Assembly (NCBI GenBank): GCA_938045565.1 | Contig: CALIAZ010000002.1 | Coordinates: forward strand, 248,001-312,000 | Reading direction: 5' to 3' | Length of the DNA stretch: 64,000 nucleotides | From: an uncultured Atopobium sp. | GTDB lineage: Bacteria; Actinomycetota; Coriobacteriia; Coriobacteriales; Atopobiaceae | Part shown: positions 1 through 7,200 of the stretch, in pieces | How positions within the stretch are numbered: position 1 is the stretch's first letter | Layout: every line of letters begins with the position of its first letter | Notes under the pieces: generated by a model | Databases searched by the model: none | What the model saw: the letters and a program-made list of their open reading frames with translations, nothing else | What the model was told of the DNA's origin: nothing | Translations under genes and position numbers: made by a program

Positions 1-136
1 TAGAAGACCAGTCACCATTTGATGAGTCCTGTGGGCGCTCAAGTCCCACATTATCAATCTGGAATTCAGGCAACTCACCCGCAGCCTGGGCATCTGCCAA
101 GGCTTGACGTACAAGTTCCTCGATCTTCTCGCGCAT
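1..136 (-). CDS. argS: Arginyl-tRNA synthetase, N-terminal part (runs off the left edge)
   Basis: Cytoplasmic enzyme that charges tRNA-Arg. Only the first 45 codons are in the window, read leftward from an ATG at 134-136 preceded by an AAAGGAG ribosome site. The fragment begins MREKIEELVRQAL and carries LERPQDSSNGDWSS, which matches the ArgRS N-terminal domain pattern of a proline-rich E-R-P segment followed by H/N-G-D-Y/W about 40 residues in. No catalytic motif is visible because the gene is cut. The next gene upstream, pncB, reads the same way 68 bp away and could be cotranscribed. The family call rests on this short N-terminal pattern alone. Confidence 0.75.
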   Translation of the reverse strand, partial: MREKIEELVRQALADAQAAGELPEFQIDNVGLERPQDSSNGDWSS

Positions 137-204
137 AGTTCTCCTTTAAATTCAGTACACGTGTGCAGCGTAAGTACGTAGTAGATTGCGTAGTTCCTAA
201 AGGA

Positions 205-1701
205 CTACTCGGTTTCCTCGGAAGATTTTACCTGATGTTGAGCGGCAAGCTCGTGGCGCAAATTGGCCAGGCCACGCTCGAGGCCCACAGGATAAATCTG
301 AGGATTCAGGAAGCGCGTGTATGCCGCATCCAGGCGCATAAGTGCTGCGTGGCAGCGATCGCGAGCAACCTCAATGGACTCGCTCTCCCCTACGCGCTTG
401 CCACCTTCTACCAGCCTTACCATCAGCTCGCGAGAAGTGCCTTCAAGATTGTGAGTTGAGTATGGATCAATGATATCCACCACGGTTGCCTTAGACTCTG
501 GATCCTTAGTGACCAGGTAATCTGGGTCAAAAATCATGTCGCCGGCAGGGCAGCCGTTTGCATCGTAGAAGCGGCGGATATGCTGAATGCCAGGAACGGT
601 GCGCTTGTAGGCCATCTCGGACAGCTTGATAACAGGAGTCCATGGCTCAGTAGCAGACTGACGACGAGCGGTTAGCTTATAGACGCCGCCGAGAGATGGC
701 TGAGGGTCGCAGGTAGCAAGCTTAGTGCCAACACCAAAGGCATCAATTGGTGCACCCTGAGCAAAGAGCGACTGGATAGTGTACTCGTCAAGATCGTTTG
801 AAACGGAAATCTTGATGTACGGAAGACCAGCCTCATCAAACGCCTTGCGAGCTTCCTTAGAAAGACGTGCAAGGTCTCCGGAGTCAATACGGACAGCGCT
901 CAGGCGCTCGCCGCGCTCCTCCATCTCTTTTGCCACGATGATTGCGTTCTTGATGCCCTCGTGAACGTCATAGGTATCAAGCAGTAGTGCGCAGTTGGTA
1001 GGACTAGACTTTGCAAACGCCCTAAAAGCATCAAGCTCAGTATCAAACGACATTACCCAAGAGTGTGCGTGGGTACCAAAAACAGGAATGCCGTAAATTT
1101 TGCCAGCAAGAACATTTGAAGTGCTCGAAGCACCAGCAATATAAGAGGCGCGAGCAACTGCCAGGCCGCCGTCTGGGCCCTGAGCACGGCGCAGGCCAAA
1201 GTCAGAAACGGGATTGCCCTGAGCTGCCTTGATAACACGCGCACACTTAGTTGCTGCCAAAGTCTGGAAGTTTACCAGGTTAAGCAAAGCGGTTTCAATG
1301 AGCTGACAGTCAACAATAGAACCTTCAACACGAACCATAGGCTCACGTGGGAAAACAAGCTCTCCTTCTGGAATTGCATCAATGGTTACATTGAGCTTGT
1401 GGTTGCGCAAAAACTCCAAAAACGCTGGCTTAAAGAGACGGCCGCCACCAGGAGAGTTAATGCTTGCCAGGTAGTCGATGTCGTCATCTTCAAAGATAAA
1501 GTTCTCAACTAAGTCAGCAATTTGACCGGTACCACAAGAAATTGCAAATCCACCATTAAAGGGATTCTCGCGAAAAAATGCAGTAAAGCACGCCTCCGCA
1601 TCAACAAGACCCGCTTCCCAATAACCCTGAGCCATTGTGAGCTCATACAAGTCTGTATTAAGGCTTACGTCTGAAGGCTTGGTACGATCAGTGAGTGACA
1701 T
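205..1701 (-). CDS. pncB: Nicotinate phosphoribosyltransferase
   Basis: ATP-dependent enzyme joining nicotinate and PRPP to make nicotinate mononucleotide, the NAD salvage (Preiss-Handler) entry step. The 498-residue protein starts with the family signature NTDLYELTMAQGYWEAG (about residues 15-31). It has FGLRRAQGPDGG and GTHAHSWV in the middle; the latter holds the His that is transiently phosphorylated in this family. AVRIDSGDLARL and FGVGTKLATC form the phosphate-binding part. The length is typical of the long bacterial form. nadK, another NAD gene, lies at the other end of the window. It reads toward argS; no obvious promoter was identified in the 60-bp upstream gap. Confidence 0.93.
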   Translation of the reverse strand: MSLTDRTKPSDVSLNTDLYELTMAQGYWEAGLVDAEACFTAFFRENPFNGGFAISCGTGQIADLVENFIFEDDDIDYLASINSPGGGRLFKPAFLEFLRNHKLNVTIDAIPEGELVFPREPMVRVEGSIVDCQLIETALLNLVNFQTLAATKCARVIKAAQGNPVSDFGLRRAQGPDGGLAVARASYIAGASSTSNVLAGKIYGIPVFGTHAHSWVMSFDTELDAFRAFAKSSPTNCALLLDTYDVHEGIKNAIIVAKEMEERGERLSAVRIDSGDLARLSKEARKAFDEAGLPYIKISVSNDLDEYTIQSLFAQGAPIDAFGVGTKLATCDPQPSLGGVYKLTARRQSATEPWTPVIKLSEMAYKRTVPGIQHIRRFYDANGCPAGDMIFDPDYLVTKDPESKATVVDIIDPYSTHNLEGTSRELMVRLVEGGKRVGESESIEVARDRCHAALMRLDAAYTRFLNPQIYPVGLERGLANLRHELAAQHQVKSSEETE

Positions 1702-1761
1702 AGTTGCTCTTTTCGATTGGTCAAAAACTGACGGTAAGACGATATATCTAGAGTAGCAGTT

Positions 1762-2178
1762 CTACAAAATAAATTGGCTTACAACAAAGATAACTGCGAG
1801 AATTACCACAGTTCCAATAACAATTTTTTGCCCCAGAGGCATCTTAATGTCTTCGTCGTCCTCATCGGGCTCCATAAGAGCGCGGCCCTTGGCACGCTGC
1901 TCCTGAATGCGACGAATCTGCTTAGCTTCCTGCTGAGCTGCTTGGCGTGCAGCGCGCTGTTGAGCTGCAGCAAGTTGAGCATCTTCGGCGGCAGCTGCCT
2001 CCGCCTCTACTTGCGCTTCTGCTTGGGCTGCACGGGTCTTCTCGGCACGAAGCGCCTCGAGCTCCCTGCGCTCCTTCTCTGCGCGAAGAGCCTCGAGCTC
2101 AGCGCGCTCCGCGTCCGTGAGCGCGGCCACCTGCGGCGTTGGGGTGGTTTGGAGCTCTTCGGGTTTCTCGACAGACAT
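1762..2178 (-). CDS. Tail-anchored Ala/Glu-rich coiled-coil protein, unknown function
   Basis: I do not recognise a family. The 138-residue protein has an N-terminal tail containing V-E-K-P. It is followed by about 80 residues of alternating Ala, Glu, Arg and Gln with repeats such as ELEALRAEK (a likely long coiled coil), an acidic EPDEDDED patch, and one C-terminal membrane segment ending VVSQFIL. There is no signal peptide, so it should be a cytosolic coil anchored by its C-terminus. It starts 3 bp after the stop of the PflX-like gene and is probably cotranscribed with it. The biased composition makes the gene call depend on the long open frame, the operon spacing and the clear C-terminal membrane helix. 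Confidence 0.7.
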   Translation of the reverse strand: MSVEKPEELQTTPTPQVAALTDAERAELEALRAEKERRELEALRAEKTRAAQAEAQVEAEAAAAEDAQLAAAQQRAARQAAQQEAKQIRRIQEQRAKGRALMEPDEDDEDIKMPLGQKIVIGTVVILAVIFVVSQFIL

Positions 2179-2180
2179 GG

Positions 2181-3236
2181 TTACTCCTCGGTTGGTGTAT
2201 CGGGGATGCTCGTGGTGATAGGCGCGTCGGCGTTGCCAGCAGCGCCGGAGTTGGCGGCGGTGCCGCGAGGCGAGCGAAGCTTGAGCGCGGGACCCTCAAC
2301 GCCCGTTGCATCAAAGGCCGGCACAAAACTCTCGGAGACCGTTCCGCCCTCCTGCCACCACAGGTTCTCAAAGCCCAGGTCATCCGCGTGACAGAGTACC
2401 AGCTCGTACTCCTCGTCAGAAAGCGCCCCAGAAAGTGGACCGCCAGCCGCACGCATGCGCTCGTTGGGCGTGTACTGATTCATGATTGATACGTCTACAT
2501 CATTATGACAAACATTCCAGACGCGGTTGAGCACCTCGCAGGAATCGTCTGCATGCGTAGGCATGACCAGATGGCGCACGATAATGCCCTGCAGCATGCG
2601 TCCGTCATCGTCAAGCTTGCGACCGCCGCGACTCATCACTGAGTTGTGCATGACTTCAAGCGCAGCCATAGACATCTTTGGATAGTCCGCCGCGTACGAA
2701 AGCTCTTTTGCCAGCTGAGGATCTGCATACTTGACGTCCGTCAGCCAAATATCAATGACGTCCGAGACTTTCTGCACCACCTCTGGCAACTCATATCCCG
2801 AGGTATTGCACACAATTGGAAGCGTGAGCCCCGCCTCTTTTGCCAGCGTTACCGCCTCAATAATGTGTGGCGAGAAGTGCAGTGGAGTCACAAGGTTAAT
2901 GTTGAGTGCGCCCTGAGCTTGAAGTTCAAGCATCATCTGAGCAAGACGCTCGGTTGTGACAGGCTTGCCAAAACCCTCCTGCGAGATCTGATGATTCTGG
3001 CAGAACACGCATCTAAGCGGGCAGCCTGTGAAAAAGATGGCTCCTGAACCAGCCTCGCCAGAAATGGGAGGCTCCTCCCAAAAGTGCAGCGCGGAACGAG
3101 CTACACGAATGGTGCTTGAAGCGCCACAAAGGCCTGCTTTACCGGCATTTCTTTGAGCATGGCAACGTCTTGGGCACAGTTCGCAGACGTCGTAGGCAGA
3201 AAGCGTAAGGGTATGAGGTGATGGTGCACTACCCAA
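2181..3236 (-). CDS. PflX-like radical SAM protein
   Basis: Radical SAM enzyme of the COG1313/PflX group, related to pyruvate formate-lyase activases; its substrate is unknown. The 351-residue protein has an N-terminal CELCPRRCHAQRNAGKAG..C cysteine cluster typical of this subgroup. The radical SAM CxxxCxxC motif follows as CPLRCVFCQNHQIS, and then a TIM-barrel region with NLVTPLHFSPHI. The last 35 or so residues are a Ser/Ala/Thr-rich tail unlike the family core. The start is a TTG at 3234-3236, with a GGGAGG Shine-Dalgarno about 10 nt upstream. The gap between the two is filled by the GGCGAGAAACCC word described in the findings. No pfl gene is nearby. Confidence 0.82.
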   Translation of the reverse strand: MGSAPSPHTLTLSAYDVCELCPRRCHAQRNAGKAGLCGASSTIRVARSALHFWEEPPISGEAGSGAIFFTGCPLRCVFCQNHQISQEGFGKPVTTERLAQMMLELQAQGALNINLVTPLHFSPHIIEAVTLAKEAGLTLPIVCNTSGYELPEVVQKVSDVIDIWLTDVKYADPQLAKELSYAADYPKMSMAALEVMHNSVMSRGGRKLDDDGRMLQGIIVRHLVMPTHADDSCEVLNRVWNVCHNDVDVSIMNQYTPNERMRAAGGPLSGALSDEEYELVLCHADDLGFENLWWQEGGTVSESFVPAFDATGVEGPALKLRSPRGTAANSGAAGNADAPITTSIPDTPTEE

Positions 3237-3248
3237 GGGTTTCTCGCC
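3237..3248. repeat. Copy of the GGCGAGAAACCC genome word
   Basis: Perfect 12-mer, read as GGGTTTCTCGCC on the plus strand. It sits between the Shine-Dalgarno and the TTG start of the PflX-like gene. One of four perfect 12-mers seen in the window. Confidence 0.7.
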
Positions 3249-3317
3249 TCCCGTCGTATCTGCCCAGGCAGATAGTGGTATAAAAAACGCGCAGGGTCTC
3301 TGCGCGCGTCAAAGTCA

Positions 3318-3393
3318 TGGTGGAGATAAAGGGATTCGAACCCTCGGCCTCTGCCTTGCGAAGGCAGCGCTCTCCCAACTGAGCTATATCCCC
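3318..3393 (-). tRNA. tRNA-Ala (anticodon CGC)
   Basis: A 76-nt cloverleaf with encoded CCA. The acceptor stem GGGGATA pairs with TATCTCC and includes the G3-U70 wobble pair that identifies tRNA-Ala. The anticodon stem CTGCC/GGCAG closes loop TTCGCAA, giving anticodon CGC for codon GCG. The T arm contains GGTTCGAATCC. Confidence 0.96.
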
Positions 3394-3405
3394 GTTGCGG
3401 TACTT

Positions 3406-3434
3406 ATTGTGGCAATCAGGGGCAGGTATGTCAA
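3406..3434 (-). promoter_or_regulatory. Promoter for tRNA-Ala
   Basis: Read on the minus strand: a perfect -35 TTGACA (3434-3429), a 17-nt spacer, then -10 CACAAT (3411-3406). The predicted start is about 6 nt before the tRNA 5' end, as expected for a tRNA promoter. Confidence 0.6.
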
Positions 3435-3493
3435 TGATTATGCGGGCAGAATGAAGTGGTGCGCAGCCTTTTGATGAGGCTTCGCAGCGATCG

Positions 3494-3549
3494 CGCGGGC
3501 CGACAAGGCACTGCCGCGGGCCGACGAGCCAATCGCGCGAGCCGACGAG
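3494..3549. repeat. 21-bp tandem repeat, three units
   Basis: The 14-base core CGCGRGCCGACRAG recurs at 3494, 3515 and 3536 with an exact 21-bp period and diverged filler. The segment is GC-rich and lies between the structured RNA and tRNA-Ala. In one minus-strand frame it would read L-V-G-P-R heptads, but that frame runs through the tRNA and is not believed to be a gene. Confidence 0.75.
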
Positions 3550-3579
3550 ACGCTTCCGCAGAACCTTGCAGCAGAAAAT

Positions 3580-3739
3580 ATCCTCCCCCGCAGTCATTTA
3601 TGAACCCACCTTCATAAGGTGGGTGCCGCACTCGGGCGTTCCAGCTTCCTTAACAACGAAGGATGCCTGTACTGAACACGAGATTAGGCTCCCTGAAAAA
3701 ACTTGTCGGTTCACCCAGTTTAGACTGCGGGAAAGGACA
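3580..3739 (-). ncRNA. ssrS: Structured RNA, probable 6S RNA
   Basis: On the minus strand the ends pair in a 15-bp closing stem (TCCTTTCCCGCAGTC with GACTGCGGGGGAGGA, using two G-U pairs). Inside are the GTGAACC/GGTTCA pairing, a terminal arm CTCG-GTTC with GAAC-CGAG tipped by TCCTT/AAGGA, and a 9-bp hairpin ACCCACCTT/AAGGTGGGT on the 3' side. A long closing stem, open centre with a small 3'-side hairpin and distal arm is the 6S RNA plan, and the CAGGGAGCC and CACCCACCTT segments resemble 6S sequences. 6S RNA binds the housekeeping RNA polymerase. A TATAGT (3751-3746) is correctly placed as -10. That it is a structured RNA is well supported; the 6S identity is inferred. Confidence 0.6.
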
Positions 3740-3776
3740 ATTCTTACTATAAAGAAATTATAAAAAGATTAAAGTC

Positions 3777-3805
3777 TTGACTTGTTTTTTAATGAGCAGC
3801 ACAAT
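3777..3805 (+). promoter_or_regulatory. Candidate promoter of the WecA-like gene
   Basis: TTGACT (3777-3782), 17-nt spacer, CACAAT (3800-3805). The predicted start is roughly 45 nt before the gene. The -10 matches consensus only 4 of 6, but the tRNA-Ala promoter has the same -10. Confidence 0.4.
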
Positions 3806-3858
3806 TAAATGGTATGGATTTTAGCAGTTAAATACTGTTTTATTGGAGGGTATACGGC

Positions 3859-5079
3859 TTGAACCTCTGGGTAACCATGTTTTGTGTTTTCCTCTCAGCT
3901 GGTCTTGGTTCAGCGCTGATTACCCCTGCCGTTCGTCAGCTGGCCTGGAAACTTGGAGTTGTCGATAAACCCTCTGCACGTCGAGTTAATAAAAAACCTA
4001 TCCCTCGCATGGGTGGCGTAGCCATTTTCTTTGGACTAGCCATTGCTATGCTGGTACGTTATGGCGTTGAAGCAATTCTTGGACATGCCGAGATTACCTT
4101 TTCTTCCCACTACTATCTCAACGTTAACTTCTGGATTGTTGGTGCTGCGTTTGTTGTCATTTTTTTAACCGGCTTACTTGATGACATTTTTTCTCTCAAG
4201 CCTATCCAAAAACTTGCTGGTCAGTTTATTGCCGCAAGCATTGCAGCAGCAGGCGGTCTGATTATCGGTAATGTCGTTGATCCATTTACCGCGTATGGCT
4301 TTGTAGATCTTGGCTGGCTTGCCTATCCAGCAACTGTCATCTACCTGGTTGCTTACGCTAATATCATTAATCTTATCGATGGTCTTGATGGACTTTCTTC
4401 AGGCATTACCTGCATTGCTTCTACCACTATGTTTGTGCTCTCCATTTGGGCAGGCAGAATTGACGCTGCGCTTTTAAGCGCCGCAATCGCAGGTACCACG
4501 CTTGGATTTTTGGTCCATAACTCTTATCCTGCAACTATTTTCATGGGCGATTCTGGCTCGCTGACCTTGGGATTTGCTCTAGGAACAATTTCGCTTTTGT
4601 CCGTCACTCGTTGGGCTGGACTCACAACCATCATTGTTCCTCTCGTTGTTGCAGGTATTCCAATCATCGATACCTTCTCCGCGATTGTTCGACGCACACG
4701 CGCACACGTTAGCTTCGCAACCGCCGACCGCGGACACATCCACCACCGCTTGATGGCTCATGGCTACAACCAGCGCCAAGCGGTTCTTTTGATGTATGGC
4801 TGGACTGCCCTTTTGTGCGTTGGCTCGCTCATTATGACGCAGGTCAACACGATGCCTCGCATTGCAATTTTTATCCTGCTGCTTACGATGTCCGCGCTCT
4901 TTGCAAAGTATCTGCACCTCTTTGAGCCAGTTTTGCTGCACCACACTGACCCAAAAACTGGCGAGGATGAGCTTATTGGTCCAAAGGATCCAGAATTTGA
5001 TGAAGAGATCAAGCAGTTTCACGAAGAAGAGCAGGAGCATTTCGAAGAGCTCATCCACAGAGAACACAAGAGCGAATAA
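3859..5079 (+). CDS. Undecaprenyl-phosphate sugar-1-phosphate transferase (WecA/TagO/MraY superfamily)
   Basis: Integral membrane enzyme that moves a sugar-1-phosphate, usually GlcNAc-1-P, from its UDP donor to undecaprenyl phosphate to begin surface-polymer synthesis. The 406-residue protein has about ten hydrophobic segments. Family signatures include DKPSARRVNKKPIPRMGG near residue 35, a DD pair in LTGLLDDIFSLKP, NLIDGLDGLSSG with catalytic-type Asp residues, MGDSGS, and the His-rich loop DRGHIHHRL. The true mraY is present separately in the dcw cluster, so this is the wall-glycan or exopolysaccharide initiator. The C-terminal 40 residues are an acidic cytosolic tail. The TTG start is set by GGAGGG 8 nt upstream. 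It is flanked by non-coding DNA and seems monocistronic. Confidence 0.88.
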   Translation: MNLWVTMFCVFLSAGLGSALITPAVRQLAWKLGVVDKPSARRVNKKPIPRMGGVAIFFGLAIAMLVRYGVEAILGHAEITFSSHYYLNVNFWIVGAAFVVIFLTGLLDDIFSLKPIQKLAGQFIAASIAAAGGLIIGNVVDPFTAYGFVDLGWLAYPATVIYLVAYANIINLIDGLDGLSSGITCIASTTMFVLSIWAGRIDAALLSAAIAGTTLGFLVHNSYPATIFMGDSGSLTLGFALGTISLLSVTRWAGLTTIIVPLVVAGIPIIDTFSAIVRRTRAHVSFATADRGHIHHRLMAHGYNQRQAVLLMYGWTALLCVGSLIMTQVNTMPRIAIFILLLTMSALFAKYLHLFEPVLLHHTDPKTGEDELIGPKDPEFDEEIKQFHEEEQEHFEELIHREHKSE

Positions 5080-5188
5080 CTGGGGAACAGCGAATAACTG
5101 GTAAAACGCCAACTCACGCATCGGTTTTTCGTGCGTCTGCGGTTACGTCCACGTGAGCTGCTTCTTGCCGCATGAGCTGCGACTGCAC

Positions 5189-5198
5189 GGGTTTCTCG
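5189..5198. repeat. Copy of the CGAGAAACCC genome word
   Basis: Intergenic GGGTTTCTCG on the plus strand, followed by GCC after one mismatch. Part of the repeat-rich spacer. Confidence 0.6.
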
Positions 5199-5289
5199 GC
5201 CTTTGATCTGCGCGTTCTTCTCGCCAAGTGCGCAATGGCACGCTCATCTCACTAAGGACAACTTTCCGATATCGCGCGCCTAAAAAGTG

Positions 5290-5322
5290 CAAAGAATCTG
5301 TATTTGAGGCACAGATTCTTTG
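5290..5322. repeat. 12-bp perfect inverted repeat (hairpin)
   Basis: CAAAGAATCTGT (5290-5301) and ACAGATTCTTTG (5311-5322) with a 9-nt loop. No T-run follows on either strand, so it is not a classical terminator. Its right arm overlaps the first copy of the 21-bp direct repeat. Confidence 0.75.
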
Positions 5323-5395
5323 AGGAAATCAGGCAAATCCACCGATTTTTTTATATTTTTAGGCAAAATCCACCGATTCTTTGAGGAAATCAGGC
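5314..5395. repeat. 21-bp direct repeat pair, 61 bp apart
   Basis: Identical 21-bp copies at 5314-5334 and 5375-5395 (both begin GATTCTTTGAGG). A second near-repeat, CAAATCCACCGATT (5334-5347) and CAAAATCCACCGATT (5364-5378), is interleaved, so the unit of about 61 bp is largely duplicated. Confidence 0.8.
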
Positions 5396-5442
5396 GCGTG
5401 AAAGATAGGACAGTGGTCCAGTATTTTGAGCCTAAAAAGCGC

Positions 5443-5474
5443 GTCATGTCTGAGTAAATTTGCTCAGACATGAC
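5443..5474. repeat. 12-bp perfect inverted repeat (hairpin)
   Basis: GTCATGTCTGAG (5443-5454) and CTCAGACATGAC (5463-5474) with an 8-nt A/T-rich loop, followed directly by the CGAGAAAACC variant of the genome word. Confidence 0.75.
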
Positions 5475-5584
5475 GAGAAAACCAGCAAAGAGCTCATACT
5501 TGGTGCGCTTTGTCGGAAATTCATTCAGATGTGGCAAGAAAATCAGGCTCGCCGGGACCTCAACGGAGCGCTAGGACTTCAACC

Positions 5585-5596
5585 GGGTTTCTCGCC
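5585..5596. repeat. Copy of the GGCGAGAAACCC genome word
   Basis: Perfect 12-mer in the spacer, just outside the rplT terminator. Confidence 0.7.
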
Positions 5597-5633
5597 AAAA
5601 GAAAACCCCGCACGTCCAAAAGACGTACGGGGT
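5597..5633 (-). terminator. Rho-independent terminator of infC-rpmI-rplT
   Basis: On the minus strand ACCCCGTACGTC pairs with GACGTGCGGGGT (one G-U pair) around a 5-nt loop, followed by TTTTCTTTTGG. It lies about 50 bp after the rplT stop. Confidence 0.85.
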
Positions 5634-5682
5634 AAGCTATTTAGCTGCGAAGAAATCGCTTGGCTGAAGCCGCTAGCTGAAG

Positions 5683-6042
5683 TTACTCAGCAAGTGCCTT
5701 CTTAGCGATCTCTGCAAGATCTGCGAAGCCCTGCTCGTCAGAGTAAGCAATCTCTGCGAGAACCTTGCGGTCAAGCTCAACACCAGCGAGCTTGAGGCCG
5801 TGCATGAACTTGCTGTAAGAGAGGTCGTTAATGCGTGCTGCAGCGTTGATACGCTGAATCCACAGTGCGCGGAAATCACGCTTCTTGTTACGACGGTCGC
5901 GGTAAGCATACTGACCAGAATGCTGTGCCTGCTCCTTCATACCACGGAAGGTACGAGAGGAAGTTCCGTAATAACCCTTTGTGCGCTCGACGAGCGTCTG
6001 ACGCTTCTTGCGGCCAGCAACTGCGCGCTTAACTCTTGCCAT
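5683..6042 (-). CDS. rplT: 50S ribosomal protein L20
   Basis: Binds 23S rRNA early in large-subunit assembly and in many bacteria represses its own operon. The 119-residue sequence [15 protein letters not shown]...[18 protein letters not shown] is the standard L20 start, with the [21 protein letters not shown] block in the middle. Length is normal. The ribosome site AAGGAG lies about 10 nt before the ATG. It is the last gene of infC-rpmI-rplT, 41 bp after rpmI, and is followed by a strong terminator. Confidence 0.98.
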   Translation of the reverse strand: MARVKRAVAGRKKRQTLVERTKGYYGTSSRTFRGMKEQAQHSGQYAYRDRRNKKRDFRALWIQRINAAARINDLSYSKFMHGLKLAGVELDRKVLAEIAYSDEQGFADLAEIAKKALAE

Positions 6043-6083
6043 ATCTAATCACTCCTTGTTATTTGATCTGGTGGGTGGCGCGC

Positions 6084-6284
6084 TTAGTTCTTAGCGCCCA
6101 TACGCTGAGAAACTACTGCTGCATCGCCAGCGGAAAGAACAGCTTCTTTACGGAAGCCACGGATACGCTTCTGGGACTTCTTGGTAAGAATGTGGCTCTT
6201 AAAAGCCTTAGCACGCATAATCTTGCCAGTACCGGTGCGGCGGAAACGCTTAGCCGAACCCTTGTGCGTCTTCATCTTAGGCAT
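6084..6284 (-). CDS. rpmI: 50S ribosomal protein L35
   Basis: Small basic large-subunit protein. The 66 residues read [21 protein letters not shown]...SQKRIRGF, the diagnostic L35 pattern. The open frame runs upstream into infC, but the ATG at 6282-6284 is preceded by AGGAGGAGAAG and gives the standard length, so this start was chosen. It begins 1 bp after the infC stop, as expected for translationally linked infC-rpmI. Confidence 0.96.
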   Translation of the reverse strand: MPKMKTHKGSAKRFRRTGTGKIMRAKAFKSHILTKKSQKRIRGFRKEAVLSAGDAAVVSQRMGAKN

Positions 6285-6285
6285 A

Positions 6286-6867
6286 CTACTTCTCCTCCTG
6301 TGTGGTGCCATCCTCAGCACCCTCGGGCTTCTCGTCAAACGCTCCCTTGATTGGGGCAACGAGCATGTGCATGTTACGGCCTTCAATGAGCGGTTTTTGC
6401 TCAATTGTGGCAAAAGGCTTCAAATCTTCAGCAAGGCGATCAAGTACAATACGGCCCTGCTCTGGGTGAGCCATCTCGCGTCCACGGAACATGATGGTGA
6501 TCTTGACGCGTGCTCCCTTCTTGAGGAAGCGCAGTACGTGACCCTTCTTAGTCTCGTAATCGCCTACATCAATCTTTGGGCGGAACTTCATCTCTTTGAC
6601 TTCGATCTTGACCTGGTTCTTGCGAGCTGCCTTGGCCTTGCGAGCCTGCTCATACTTGAACTTACTGTAATCAAGAATCTTGCATACAGGAGGCTCGGCA
6701 TTTGGAGCAATCTCTACGAGATCAAGACCGTGCTCACGAGCTCTCTTCATTGCATCATTGACGCCAAAAAGACCTAGCTGACTACCATCAGCGTCAATAA
6801 GACGGCACGTGCGAGCAGTGATTTCCTCATTGATGCGAGGACCATCGTTCTTGGCTATCTTGTACAC
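6286..6867 (-). CDS. infC: Translation initiation factor IF-3
   Basis: Binds the 30S subunit and checks the initiator tRNA-start codon pairing. Family signatures are [41 protein letters not shown] in the N domain and the KMKFRPKI-like [17 protein letters not shown] at the start of the C domain. A tail of about 20 residues ([16 protein letters not shown]) extends beyond the core. No ATG lies near the conserved start. GTG at 6865-6867 is used here (193 residues). An ATA at 6856-6858 lies 8 nt after GGAAGG and would fit the rare-start autoregulation known for infC in other bacteria. The leader carries an attenuator-like hairpin. Confidence 0.9.
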   Translation of the reverse strand: MYKIAKNDGPRINEEITARTCRLIDADGSQLGLFGVNDAMKRAREHGLDLVEIAPNAEPPVCKILDYSKFKYEQARKAKAARKNQVKIEVKEMKFRPKIDVGDYETKKGHVLRFLKKGARVKITIMFRGREMAHPEQGRIVLDRLAEDLKPFATIEQKPLIEGRNMHMLVAPIKGAFDEKPEGAEDGTTQEEK

Positions 6868-6897
6868 CTTCCCTCTTGGACAATTACTTGTCCGCCA

Positions 6898-6926
6898 ATA
6901 AAAAACCCAGTGCACAAGCAACTGGG
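6898..6926 (-). terminator. Attenuator-like terminator in the infC leader
   Basis: On the minus strand CCCAGT pairs with ACTGGG around a 9-nt loop and runs straight into TTTTTTATT, about 30 nt before the infC ribosome site. A terminator inside the leader suggests premature-termination control of infC-rpmI-rplT. A palindrome (GTCTGACCAGAC, near 6963-6976) further upstream may belong to an alternative fold. Confidence 0.6.
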
Positions 6927-7115
6927 AGACAATACGCACAGGTGACGTGCGAAGGTTAAATTGTCTGACCAGACAGCTGCTTTTGCGCTGTGTAGGTGGG
7001 GACTCACGTTCAATCCCACTTCGAAAGTACCTTGTAAGGTTACCTCTAACAAGAAAACATTACAAGTACCAAGTTAGATATGACGAGAAATTCACATCTA
7101 TCTTAAACTTTTAGC

Positions 7116-7199
7116 TGGTGCCCGAGGTGGGACTTGAACCCACACGAGTTTCCTCAAAGGTTTTTGAGACCTCCGCGTCTGCCATTCCGCCACTCGGGC
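7116..7199 (-). tRNA. tRNA-Leu (anticodon CAA)
   Basis: An 84-nt class II tRNA with encoded CCA. Acceptor GCCCGAG pairs with CTCGGGC. The anticodon stem GAGGT/ACCTT closes loop CTCAAAA (anticodon CAA, codon TTG). A long variable arm and the GGTTCAAGTCC T arm follow. Confidence 0.95.
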
Positions 7200-7200
7200 T

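Larger units (their letters stand above)
5080..5682. other. Repeat-rich 0.6-kb spacer between the WecA-like gene and rplT
   Basis: No convincing gene. It contains two perfect 12-bp hairpins, a 21-bp direct repeat, three TTTCTCG-type words (5189, 5214-5221 and 5585), the CGAGAAAACC variant near 5474, and the rplT terminator. Short open frames across it (for example the minus frame 5280-5537) consist of the repeats themselves and lack a ribosome site. Confidence 0.6.

Noticed and set aside
3229..3597. Minus-strand 122-codon open frame with L-V-G-P-R heptads
   Set aside because: It runs through tRNA-Ala and its promoter; the heptads are just the 21-bp DNA repeat.
3604..3640. Plus-strand AAGGTGGGTGCCGC resembling a T-box antiterminator motif
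   Set aside because: No stem I or specifier upstream, the spacing within the motif is off by one, and the next plus-strand gene is not an amino-acid gene. The segment fits better as the 3' hairpin of the minus-strand 6S-like RNA.
5280..5537. Minus-strand 85-residue open frame in the repeat-rich spacer
   Set aside because: No ribosome site, composed of the direct repeats and hairpins, and no domain pattern.
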